A stretch of 47,209 nucleotides of DNA from Chitinophagaceae bacterium (GTDB taxonomy: Bacteria > Bacteroidota > Bacteroidia > Chitinophagales > Chitinophagaceae), in assembly GCA_947455215.1 (NCBI GenBank), contig CANGNA010000030.1, positions 1 through 47,209 of the forward strand. The letters are read 5' to 3'. The stretch's first letter is position 1, and each line of letters begins with the position of its first letter. Positions 25,254-31,522 of this stretch are shown here, piece by piece. The notes beneath the pieces were generated by a model that was given only the letters and a program-made list of their open reading frames with translations, was not told where the DNA came from and made no database searches. Position numbers and translations under genes: made by a program.

Positions 25254-25715
25254 ATGCAATTACAACAGGGCGATAAAGCCCCCGCTTTCACAGTTACAGA
25301 CCAGGACGGCAATAAGGTTTCCCTTAAAGATTTTAAAGGCCATAAGGTAGCATTGTACTTTTATCCCCAGGATAGCACCCCCACTTGCACGGTAGAGGCA
25401 TGTAACCTGCGCGATAATTTTGCAGAGCTGAAAGCCAAGGGCGTAATAATATTGGGCGTAAGTCCGGACGACCAGAAGAGCCATAAAAAGTTTGAGACCA
25501 AACATGCACTGCCCTTCCCATTGCTGTCTGACACGGAGCTGAAAATGCACAAGGCATATGATGTATGGCACGAAAAGACGATGTTTGGGCATAAATATAT
25601 GGGCACACTCAGAACGACTTTCCTTATCAACGAAAAAGGCAAAATAGACCATATCATAGAAAAAGTAAAGAGTAAGGAACACGCCAAACAGATAATAGAC
25701 ACCTGGAAATTATAA
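25254..25715 (+). CDS. bcp: Thioredoxin-dependent peroxiredoxin, BCP/PrxQ type
   Basis: A 153-residue peroxiredoxin with peroxidatic Cys45 and resolving Cys50 in PQDSTPTCTVEACNLRD, the atypical 2-Cys spacing of the BCP/PrxQ group. Other marks are GVSPDDQKSHKKFETKHALPFPLLSD and a C-terminal FLINEKGKI. It reduces hydroperoxides with electrons from thioredoxin, in the cytoplasm. It begins 3 nt after the M23 gene and is the last gene of that operon, an unusual partner for an envelope module. The next gene has its own promoter. Confidence 0.95.
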   Translation: MQLQQGDKAPAFTVTDQDGNKVSLKDFKGHKVALYFYPQDSTPTCTVEACNLRDNFAELKAKGVIILGVSPDDQKSHKKFETKHALPFPLLSDTELKMHKAYDVWHEKTMFGHKYMGTLRTTFLINEKGKIDHIIEKVKSKEHAKQIIDTWKL

Positions 25716-25776
25716 TATTAACGTGCCGTTGCGCACTTTTAGGTCGTCGCTTTCAACTTTTGACTTATTCATTCAT

Positions 25777-25784
25777 TACTTTTG
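25777..25784 (+). promoter_or_regulatory. -7 promoter element TACTTTTG of ftsY
   Basis: An exact TAnnTTTG match ends 19 nt before ATG 25804. TTTTG lies at 25758-25762 but only 14 nt from the -7 box, closer than the usual spacing. Confidence 0.68.
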
Positions 25785-25803
25785 CAGACGCTAAAAACAC
25801 ATC

Positions 25804-26781
25804 ATGGGGTTATTCGACAAACTCTTTAAACGCAATAAGGAGCAGGAAGAGGAAAAGGTAGCACTCGACGAAGGGCTTAAAAAAACCAAGGAGGGCTTCT
25901 TTGCCAAGCTGACCAAAGCCATTGCCGGTAAAGATTCCGTTGATGCAGAAGTGCTTGACCAGCTGGAAGATGCCCTGGTGAGCGCCGACGTAGGTGTGGA
26001 TACCACCGTAGCCATCATCAACCGCATAGAAGCACGTGTGGGCCGCGATAAGTATGTGGGCACCTCTGAGCTGAACCGCATATTGCAGGAGGAGATAATG
26101 GGCATGCTCACCGATGCCACCTCTGACGAATTTGCCACTTTTGATACCCCCGGCGGCAAGAAACCTTATGTGATACTGGTAGTAGGTGTGAACGGTGTAG
26201 GCAAGACCACAACCATAGGTAAGCTCTCTTACAACTTTAAGAAACGTGGCAAGAACGTATTGCTGGGTGCTGCCGATACCTTCCGTGCCGCAGCAGTAGA
26301 CCAGCTGACCATATGGAGCGACCGTGTAGGCGTACCCATTGTAAAGAAAGAAATGGGCAGCGACCCCAGCTCTGTAGCCTTTGATGCTGTAGAAAGTGGC
26401 ATAGCCCGCGATAGCGATGTAGTGATCATAGATACCGCAGGCCGCCTGCATAACAAGGCCCATCTGATGGAAGAACTGAGCAAGATACGCCGTGTAATAG
26501 GCAAGAAGATGCCCGATGCACCACACGAGGTATTGCTGGTATTGGATGGCAGCACCGGGCAAAATGCGCTGGAACAAGCCAAACACTTTACCGCAGCCAC
26601 ACAGGTAACTGCTATAGCTATAACCAAGCTGGACGGCACTGCCAAAGGCGGTGTAGTGCTGGCCATAGCCAACCAGTTCAAAATACCGGTAAAATATATA
26701 GGCGTGGGTGAGCGTATGGAAGACCTGCAGATATTCCGTAAAGAAGAATTTGTGGATAGCCTGTTCAGCTTAGAAAAATAA
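25804..26781 (+). CDS. ftsY: Signal recognition particle receptor FtsY
   Basis: A 325-residue SRP GTPase. The N-terminal acidic A domain is short (KRNKEQEEEKVALDEG), as usual in this phylum. The N domain follows, then the G domain with VGVNGVGKTTTIGKL (P-loop), GAADTFRAAAVDQL, DVVIIDTAGRLHNKAHLMEEL, TKLDGTAKGG and IGVGERMEDLQIF. It docks ribosome-SRP complexes at the inner membrane for co-translational insertion. A consensus -7 box precedes it and a strong terminator follows, so it is a single-gene unit. Confidence 0.98.
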   Translation: MGLFDKLFKRNKEQEEEKVALDEGLKKTKEGFFAKLTKAIAGKDSVDAEVLDQLEDALVSADVGVDTTVAIINRIEARVGRDKYVGTSELNRILQEEIMGMLTDATSDEFATFDTPGGKKPYVILVVGVNGVGKTTTIGKLSYNFKKRGKNVLLGAADTFRAAAVDQLTIWSDRVGVPIVKKEMGSDPSSVAFDAVESGIARDSDVVIIDTAGRLHNKAHLMEELSKIRRVIGKKMPDAPHEVLLVLDGSTGQNALEQAKHFTAATQVTAIAITKLDGTAKGGVVLAIANQFKIPVKYIGVGERMEDLQIFRKEEFVDSLFSLEK

Positions 26782-26804
26782 ACTGTTTAATGTATTGATA
26801 GGAG

Positions 26805-26831
26805 AGCCGGGATCAACACCCCGGCTTTTTC
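26805..26831 (+). terminator. Rho-independent terminator of ftsY
   Basis: AGCCGGG (26805-26811) pairs with CCCGGCT (26820-26826) over an 8-nt loop, followed by a T run. It lies 24 nt after the ftsY stop. Confidence 0.9.
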
Positions 26832-26872
26832 ATTTCATTTTTTGAGTAACTTTATACAGTAAAAGAACAGAA

Positions 26873-27079
26873 ATGAAAGTGTTGTTGGATATAAAAGATA
26901 GCAAGGCTGAATTTATGATGGAGCTATTGACAAGTTTCTCCTTCGTAAAAACAGAATCACTTACACCATCTAAAGCAGAATTTCTTCATGAACTGAAAGA
27001 ATCAGCTAAAGAAGTAGCAATGGCTAAACAAGGTAAAGTCAAACTCCAATCAGCCAGAGAATTTTTAGATGAGTTATAA
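26873..27079 (+). CDS. Antitoxin-like small protein, partner of RelE/ParE-type toxin
   Basis: A 68-residue, highly charged helical protein (KDSKAEFMMELLTSF, KAEFLHELKESAKEVAMAKQGKVK, SAREFLDEL). It has the size and composition of antitoxins that precede RelE/ParE toxins in Bacteroidota. The final helix probably wraps the toxin; no DNA-binding motif is obvious. Its end overlaps the toxin gene by 11 nt, the classic coupled order antitoxin-toxin. The call rests mainly on context. Confidence 0.8.
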   Translation: MKVLLDIKDSKAEFMMELLTSFSFVKTESLTPSKAEFLHELKESAKEVAMAKQGKVKLQSAREFLDEL

Positions 27080-27395
27080 AGTAGAAGTTACCGCTTACTT
27101 TAAGAAGCAGGCAAAGCATCTGCTAAAGAAATATCCATCTCTAAAAAATGAGCTCAACACCGTTGTAGGAACACTTGAAGCCGACCCTATACAAGGGGTA
27201 TCAATAGGCAACAACTGCTATAAAATCAGAATAGCAATAGCCTCTAAAAATAAAGGCAAATCAGGCGGAGGCCGATTGATCATACACGTCCAATTCTCGC
27301 ACGACCTCGTTTACATGATATCCATCTATGATAAGGCGGAGTTGGAAAACGTAACAGACTCCGAGTTAAAGGAATTACTGAAATATATCCCTTGA
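27069..27395 (+). CDS. RelE/ParE-superfamily toxin
   Basis: A 108-residue protein of the RelE/ParE fold: an N-terminal helical hairpin with YKVEVTAYFKKQAKHLLKKYPSLKNEL, then beta strands in NCYKIRIAIASKNKGKSGGGRLIIHVQF and LVYMISIYDKAELENVTDSELKELL. The basic helix and KxxKGKSGGGR strand fit the family, whose members cut mRNA on the ribosome or block gyrase; which activity applies here cannot be told. It starts 11 nt before the end of the antitoxin gene. Both genes appear intact. Confidence 0.87.
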   Translation: MSYKVEVTAYFKKQAKHLLKKYPSLKNELNTVVGTLEADPIQGVSIGNNCYKIRIAIASKNKGKSGGGRLIIHVQFSHDLVYMISIYDKAELENVTDSELKELLKYIP

Positions 27396-27423
27396 TAATT
27401 ACCCACTAACTCATCTTTTCATT

Positions 27424-28014
27424 TTACTTCTTCAGCCAGCCTGTAATGCTCATGCGGGGCTTGTTGGTCAGTAGCACCTCGTGGGTCAGTTCATTGCTTT
27501 TAAAAAATACGCTCCTGCCATTTTCAGGGGCTATGTTTTGCAGGCTGTCGGCATGGTGTATACATAGTTCGCCGCCATCGCCTTGTTGCCAGTCGGCATT
27601 CAGGTAGATGATCATCGAGTATTGCCGGCTATCGTTGTTGCGGAACTGGTCGAGGTGTTGTTTATAAAAACTGCCGGTGTCGTACATGGCATAGTGAAAC
27701 TCGTAACCCGTGATACCCGTATAGCAGGTACTGTTCAGGTGTTGCACGAAAAGGTCCATCAGGTCGAAGAAGTCGTTCTCATGTGCATTATTGTGCTTGC
27801 GGTCCAGCCAGTAGATCATATCGCTTCTTACGGCCTTGTTATGGGCTACATCTGTGTCGTTACCCGTACCTGCATGGCTGAATTCACCTGCGGCATACAG
27901 CCTCATCAGCTCACCCTTAAGGCCTGCAGCCTGCGCTACACTCAGAAAATCATTACCAATACCTACCTTATCCTCTATAAAACTATCTATGAGCGTATCA
28001 AATACCTGTTGCAG
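27424..28014 (-). CDS. 2OG-Fe(II) oxygenase (prolyl-4-hydroxylase-like), start codon not ATG/GTG/TTG
   Basis: The protein has the double-stranded beta-helix iron site: HxD in SFYKQHLDQFRN, the distal His in ELTHEVLLT, and the 2-oxoglutarate-binding Arg in KPRMSITGW. YSMIIYLNADWQQGDGGELCIH is typical of prolyl-hydroxylase-like enzymes. The first ATG is at 27906, but coding sequence plainly continues upstream (QQVFDTLIDSFIEDKVGIGNDFLS, then AQAAGLKGELMRL), matching the N-terminus known from homologues. The frame is closed by TAG at 28023-28021, and no ATG, GTG or TTG occurs after it. CTG 28014 sits where homologues have Met, giving 196 residues. The substrate is unknown. Confidence 0.85.
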   Translation of the reverse strand: MQQVFDTLIDSFIEDKVGIGNDFLSVAQAAGLKGELMRLYAAGEFSHAGTGNDTDVAHNKAVRSDMIYWLDRKHNNAHENDFFDLMDLFVQHLNSTCYTGITGYEFHYAMYDTGSFYKQHLDQFRNNDSRQYSMIIYLNADWQQGDGGELCIHHADSLQNIAPENGRSVFFKSNELTHEVLLTNKPRMSITGWLKK

Positions 28015-28184
28015 AAAGAACTATTGAATACCGGCATGTTACCGATGCGGTGAAGGTAGGCTATTACACACGCTGATCTCACTTATTCTGAATAAGTTAC
28101 AAATTAAAATAGGCTCAACCAGTTGTCAATCGGTACATGAAAATTATTGGCAAAAAGAAGCTTTGCCTTACTGAATTTTAGCTG

Positions 28185-29066
28185 CTAATGAAATAGAGGA
28201 GTAAATTTAAGTCCCTTAAACCTACTGCTTTCGAAAAATAATTTCATTTTCTTTGAAACAACAGGCAGGCGACATGCCGAAGCGCCCGAACCAAAATATT
28301 CATGGGTCAAAACAATATCAGGCTGACCTTCAAAAATGGCCCTTTCGAATCTAAGACCGCCTACTCGGGGAAAATGATTCTTTAGCCTGCCGCAGTAATT
28401 TGTTGTAACGTCTTTACCCGAGTTCTCTTCATTGTGTGCATTGCAGAAAAGTTGAGTGGCATTTGTGCTATTAAATCCCTGTGGCAGTACTGTGTTTATC
28501 TGTAATTGACTGATTCCTTCAACGGGTTTGCCGCTTCTATGCAATACCACAGGCATGAAGGCGATACCTTTCACGTCTTCCTTTTCCAATAATACCTTAG
28601 CTTCTTCCCGTACAAATACTACATCTAACAACCACTCTATTCCTAATATCTGGTACTTTATGGGCTTCGGGTCAGCGCTTAGGCGAATAGGTGCATTTTG
28701 AACAGCACCAACACCACATGTCGCACAATAATCCGACAGGTCGAATGACGCATTGAGATATCCGAAACCTTCTTCAGGTTGCGGGTACTGAGATCCCCCT
28801 GTTGATAGCCAGAACCATTCAGCACCAGCTATGTCTTTCTTGTCATACTCTGTTCCTATTTGTGGTTCCAGCCCCAACCTACGGGCAACAGCTGATTTTG
28901 CAGTAAAATCGGGTTGGTCTTCGTATAGGAGAAATTCTATGATAACTGAAGGATCAGATCCGGCATATTGCCTTTCCCTGAGCGAATATTTTATGCCTGC
29001 CGCATCCAGCGGCTTTACCAACTTATGTGCATTGTGATAGCAAAGGTACCGGTGCTGTATCCTCAT
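28185..29066 (-). CDS. Hypothetical protein with a CxxC motif
   Basis: A 293-residue soluble protein with no signal peptide. A possible zinc knuckle lies at DLSDYCATCGVG near residue 112. The C-terminal end (SKKMKLFFESSRFKGLKFTPLFH) recalls the C-terminus of DUF1629/Imm11-like immunity-type proteins, but this likeness is weak. It starts 15 nt after the menG stop and is probably co-transcribed with menG. The 170 nt between its stop and the oxygenase start hold no gene. I do not recognise the family with confidence and assign no function. Confidence 0.75.
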   Translation of the reverse strand: MRIQHRYLCYHNAHKLVKPLDAAGIKYSLRERQYAGSDPSVIIEFLLYEDQPDFTAKSAVARRLGLEPQIGTEYDKKDIAGAEWFWLSTGGSQYPQPEEGFGYLNASFDLSDYCATCGVGAVQNAPIRLSADPKPIKYQILGIEWLLDVVFVREEAKVLLEKEDVKGIAFMPVVLHRSGKPVEGISQLQINTVLPQGFNSTNATQLFCNAHNEENSGKDVTTNYCGRLKNHFPRVGGLRFERAIFEGQPDIVLTHEYFGSGASACRLPVVSKKMKLFFESSRFKGLKFTPLFH

Positions 29067-29081
29067 AACCAGCGTTGTGTC

Positions 29082-29834
29082 TTATTTATCAGCCGTATAC
29101 AAGCTGGTGATCCCAAACGTAAGCGGCCTTGCTTTGGCATTCTTAAAGCCGCAGCTGGTAAGGATGTTGCAGAAATCCTGGCCCTGCGGAAATGCCTTTA
29201 CAGACTCCGGCAGGTAGGTATATGCCCTGCTGTGCTTAGACACTAGTCGGCCCATTAATGGCAGTATGTATTTAAAATAGAAACCAAACAACTGCTTTAC
29301 CGGGAATGTGGTAGGATGAGAGAATTCCAGTACCACCACCCTGCCGCCCGGGCGCAATACACGGTGCATCTCAGAGAGGCCTGCTGCCAGATTCTCGAAG
29401 TTGCGGGCACCATAGGCACAGGTAACTGCATCAAAGCTGCCAGTCTCAAACGGTATGGCCTCGCTGTCGCCCGTTGTCAGGGTGATCATCTGGCTCAGGC
29501 CATTGTCGGCCACTTTTTTGCGGCCTACTTCCAGCATCTGGTCGGCAATATCAATGCCCTCTATCTTGTTCGGTTTCAGTTGTGCAGCAGCTATGGCCAG
29601 GTCGGCAGTACCGGTGGCCACGTCCAGTATACGCGTCGGATTCACCACACCTGCAGCAGCAATAGCCTTCTTGCGCCAGCCTTTATCTATGCCCATAGAC
29701 AGGAAATGGTTCAGAAAATCGTAGCGCCCGGCTATATTATTGAACATTTCGGCAACCTGGGCCTTCTTATTTAGGTTAGATCCCGCATCAGGAAGTATCT
29801 TTGCGGCTGGATTGATATCATTCGTCGACTGCAT
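29082..29834 (-). CDS. menG: Demethylmenaquinone methyltransferase
   Basis: A 250-residue class-I methyltransferase of the UbiE/MenG family. Marks are VAEMFNNIAGRYDFLNHFLSMGIDKGWRKKAI, RILDVATGTADLAIAAAQL (SAM motif), GIDIADQMLEVGRKKV, DSEAIPFETGSFDAVTCAYGARNF and LRPGGRVVVLEFSHP. It performs the last step of menaquinone synthesis, the main respiratory quinone of this phylum. ATG 29834 (MQSTNDINP) is chosen because the family homology starts shortly after, and a TACTTTTG promoter box ends 5 nt upstream; a longer open frame to 30065 is antisense to engB. Divergent from engB. Confidence 0.96.
   Translation of the reverse strand: MQSTNDINPAAKILPDAGSNLNKKAQVAEMFNNIAGRYDFLNHFLSMGIDKGWRKKAIAAAGVVNPTRILDVATGTADLAIAAAQLKPNKIEGIDIADQMLEVGRKKVADNGLSQMITLTTGDSEAIPFETGSFDAVTCAYGARNFENLAAGLSEMHRVLRPGGRVVVLEFSHPTTFPVKQLFGFYFKYILPLMGRLVSKHSRAYTYLPESVKAFPQGQDFCNILTSCGFKNAKARPLTFGITSLYTADK
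29796..29803 (+). promoter_or_regulatory. -7 element TATCTTTG for engB, inside menG
   Basis: An exact TAnnTTTG match on the plus strand lies 57 nt before ATG 29860 of engB and inside the first codons of menG. It is the nearest consensus box for engB, so the two divergent transcripts would overlap by about 30 nt. Confidence 0.55.
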
Positions 29835-29839
29835 CAATG

Positions 29840-29847
29840 CAAAAGTA
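29840..29847 (-). promoter_or_regulatory. -7 element TACTTTTG of menG
   Basis: An exact TAnnTTTG match on the minus strand, with TTG at 29872-29870 (22-nt spacer), ends 5 nt before ATG 29834. It implies a leader of only 2-3 nt. Confidence 0.7.
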
Positions 29848-29859
29848 CAACCAAACTCA

Positions 29860-30489
29860 ATGGAAATAACAACTGCAAAATATCTTATAAGTAACGAGAG
29901 TGTGGATGGCTGCCCTAAGCCCGACAAGCCGGAATACGCCTTCATAGGCCGCTCTAACGTGGGCAAGAGCAGCCTTATCAATATGCTTACCCGTAATGCC
30001 AAGCTGGCCAAAACATCGGGCACACCGGGCAAAACGGTACTCATCAACCATTTCCTGGTCAACAATGCCTTTTATATCGTCGATCTGCCGGGCTATGGTT
30101 TTGCCAAGCGCTCTATGAGCCAGCGCAAGGAATGGGAGAAAATGATAGAACGCTATCTGAAGGAGCGCACCAACCTGGTGACCGTATTTGTATTGATAGA
30201 CAGCCGCCTGGAGCCCCAGGCATTAGACCTTGCTTTCCTGCGCAAGCTGGGCGAATGGGGCATACCGTTCAACATCGCATTCACTAAGGCCGATAAAAGC
30301 ACACAGCGTGTAGCCCATAAGAATGGCCGCACCTTTATAGAGGCTATGAAGAAAGAATGGGAGTACATACCCCGCAGCTTTATGACAAGTGCCGAGAAAT
30401 TCCTGGGCCGTAAAGAAATGCTGGCCTACATAGCTGAGCTGAACGAAGAATGGGAAATACCAACTCCCGATGCACAACCGGGATCATAA
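29860..30489 (+). CDS. engB: Ribosome biogenesis GTP-binding protein EngB (YsxC/YihA)
   Basis: A 209-residue TRAFAC GTPase. Motifs are YAFIGRSNVGKSSLINML (P-loop), TSGTPGKTVLINHFLV (switch I), FYIVDLPGYGFAK (G3), FTKADKS (G4) and TSAEK (G5). EngB helps assemble the large ribosomal subunit. ATG 29860 is chosen because the family begins here; a longer frame to 29740 runs through the divergent menG start. The menG and engB start codons are 25 bp apart. Confidence 0.97.
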   Translation: MEITTAKYLISNESVDGCPKPDKPEYAFIGRSNVGKSSLINMLTRNAKLAKTSGTPGKTVLINHFLVNNAFYIVDLPGYGFAKRSMSQRKEWEKMIERYLKERTNLVTVFVLIDSRLEPQALDLAFLRKLGEWGIPFNIAFTKADKSTQRVAHKNGRTFIEAMKKEWEYIPRSFMTSAEKFLGRKEMLAYIAELNEEWEIPTPDAQPGS

Positions 30490-30569
30490 CACAGTATATT
30501 GGCTGCATGCAAAGCCATACCAAAGGCATTGGAGCAGCCGCACTTAAAGGTTTTAACTTTTGACTTGAA

Positions 30570-30728
30570 TTAGCTGCCGCGGGTATACCAATACCTGCCA
30601 CCGCCACGGTTGTAGCTATGTGCATTGAACCTATGCCTGCGCCATGGCGTACGTGTACTGGCAACGCAGCTTGCGAAGAAAGAAAATATCAATACCAGGG
30701 CTATCGCTTGAGTAAGTTTATTCCTCAT
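30570..30728 (-). CDS. Small lipoprotein, 52 residues
   Basis: Direct translation of the minus strand from ATG 30728 to TAA 30570 gives 52 residues. They consist of a signal sequence (RNKLTQAIALVLIFSFF), a lipobox ASC with Cys21, and a short basic, Gly/Tyr/Trp-rich tail (RTPWRRHRFNAHSY, GGGRYWYTRGS). Small lipoproteins of this layout are common in Bacteroidota and generally have no known role. It converges on engB (80 nt apart) and starts just beside the repeat region at 30750. Coding status is supported by the ideal lipoprotein signal. Confidence 0.8.
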   Translation of the reverse strand: MRNKLTQAIALVLIFSFFASCVASTRTPWRRHRFNAHSYNRGGGRYWYTRGS

Positions 30729-30799
30729 AGGCTTCAAAATTAATTAAATAATTCATTTTTCCTACAGTGCAGGTCTACTCTTTATAAACGGTTATGTTG

Positions 30800-30866
30800 G
30801 TGCGTACCAGTGCGTACTCTGCGTACCGTGGTACGCATGGTACGCATTGGTACGCATGGTACGCAC
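30800..30866. repeat. GCGTACC hairpin 1
   Basis: Three GCGTAC(C/T) heptamers are followed by four GGTACGC heptamers, each 2-3 nt apart. The ends GTGCGTACC (30800-30808) and GGTACGCAC (30858-30866) pair perfectly. Several pairing registers are possible because the heptamers are interchangeable. Confidence 0.9.
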
Positions 30867-30877
30867 GCTACAACAAC

Positions 30878-30916
30878 AACACTACATTATATAAAATACT
30901 ATAACTCGCAGGTTGG
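30878..30916. repeat. AT-rich linker, copy 1
   Basis: The stretch with ACTACATTA, AAATACTATA and CTCGCAGGTTG recurs at 31164-31213 and 31372-31417 with moderate divergence. In the third copy it stands next to a GCGTACC hairpin without a branched element, so the modules have been shuffled. Confidence 0.7.
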
Positions 30917-30922
30917 TGCCCC

Positions 30923-31046
30923 CGGGGAGTCTCTCGAAGTACCGCGGTGTGAGTTGACGAGGACTCCCCGGTGCCCACATGAGTGACCGGCCCGATATCG
31001 GCTAGTCCTCGCTACCCACCAACCCTCAGCACTGAGAGACTCCCCG
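30923..31046. repeat. Branched palindromic element, copy 1
   Basis: The outer stem is perfect over 13 bp (CGGGGAGTCTCTC 30923-30935 with GAGAGACTCCCCG 31034-31046). Inside are GTG-TGAG/CTCA-g-CAC, TTG/CAA, an 8-bp stem CGAGGACT (30958-30965) with AGTCCTCG (31004-31011), a hairpin CCGGT/ACCGG around CCCACAT, and the 10-bp palindrome CCGATATCGG (30992-31001). Confidence 0.88.
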
Positions 31047-31108
31047 AAGAAAGGAAATAATTCACTTTTCCTACAGTGCAGGTCTACTCTTTATAACCGG
31101 TTATGTTG

Positions 31109-31156
31109 GTGCGTACCAATGCGTACTCTACGTACCACGGTACGCACGGTACGCAC
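31109..31156. repeat. GCGTACC hairpin 2
   Basis: GTGCGTACC (31109-31117) pairs with GGTACGCAC (31148-31156). Two further heptamers lie inside on the left arm and one on the right. It is shorter than hairpin 1 by about two heptamers. Confidence 0.9.
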
Positions 31157-31163
31157 TATATAA

Positions 31164-31213
31164 TAACAACAATACAATACATTACATAAATAATATAACT
31201 CTCAGGCTGAATA
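31164..31213. repeat. AT-rich linker, copy 2
   Basis: Second copy of the linker between a GCGTACC hairpin and the branched element, with ATACATTACATAAATAATATAACTCTCAGG-type sequence; longer and more diverged than copy 1. Confidence 0.65.
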
Positions 31214-31224
31214 TTCTTGTGTCC

Positions 31225-31362
31225 CCGGGAGTCTCTCGAAGTAAGGCTGTGCGGGTTGGCGAGGATTCGCCGGTAACCACATTGGTTATCAACAACAGTA
31301 GCCCACCCTACATCGGCGAGTCCTCCCTACCCACCAAGCCACAGCACTGAGAGACTCCCCCG
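31225..31362. repeat. Branched palindromic element, copy 2
   Basis: Outer stem GGGAGTCTCTC (31227-31237) with GAGAGACTCCC (31349-31359). Inner stems are GCTGTG (31246-31251) with CACAGC (31340-31345), TTGG/CCAA, GAGGATTCGCCG (31261-31272) with CGGCGAGTCCTC (31314-31325), and hairpin GGTAACC/GGTTATC (31272-31290). The layout equals copy 1, while paired bases differ on both sides of two stems. Confidence 0.88.
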
Positions 31363-31371
31363 AAGACAGGA

Positions 31372-31417
31372 AACACTACATTAAAACAAAATACTATACT
31401 GTAATTCTCAGGTTGAA
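31372..31417. repeat. AT-rich linker, copy 3
   Basis: Third copy of the linker, with ACACTACATTA, AAATACTATA and CTCAGGTTGAAT, here upstream of hairpin 3 rather than between a hairpin and a branched element. Confidence 0.65.
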
Positions 31418-31432
31418 TATGCTCTTCTCTCC

Positions 31433-31489
31433 TGCGTACCGGTGCGTACTCTGCGTACTTTGGTACGCACAAGTACGCATGGTACGCAT
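31433..31489. repeat. GCGTACC hairpin 3
   Basis: TGCGTACC (31433-31440) pairs with GGTACGCA (31481-31488). Two GCGTACT heptamers and two (G/A)GTACGC heptamers lie between. It is preceded by CTTCTCTCC, as hairpin 4 is preceded by CTTCTTCC. Confidence 0.88.
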
Positions 31490-31522
31490 AATCTACAGTA
31501 ACACTATATTTATATGTATTTA

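Larger units (their letters stand above)
30750..31373 (+). repeat. Two direct modular repeat units, 309 and about 319 bp
   Basis: Unit 1 (30750-31054) and unit 2 (31055-31373) run in the same direction, with the shared mark CCTACAGTGCAGGTCTACTC at 30761 and 31070, a period of 309 bp. Each unit holds, in order: a near-identical head of about 55 bp with the palindrome ATAACCGGTTAT (perfect in unit 2), a GCGTACC hairpin, an AT-rich linker ending in CTC(G/T)CAGG, and a branched palindromic element bounded by GGGAGTCTCTC and GAGAGACTCCC. The head is nearly identical, the linker and branched element diverged. No open reading frame of note lies here. Confidence 0.9.

Noticed and set aside
25810-26586. 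258-codon open frame opposite ftsY
   Set aside because: FtsY motifs on the other strand are beyond doubt; the minus-strand frame has scattered Tyr/His/Cys without pattern.
29835-30065. N-terminal extension of menG to an upstream start at 30065
   Set aside because: The extra 77 codons are antisense to engB and lie before the menG promoter box; family homology begins after ATG 29834.
30923-31362. tRNA or rRNA genes in the GC-rich structured repeats
   Set aside because: No CCA end, no anticodon arm or T-loop consensus and no rRNA motif is visible; the stems are longer and branched differently.
30750-31373. Insertion sequence
   Set aside because: No transposase frame lies within or next to the units. 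A non-autonomous element remains possible and is discussed as a finding.
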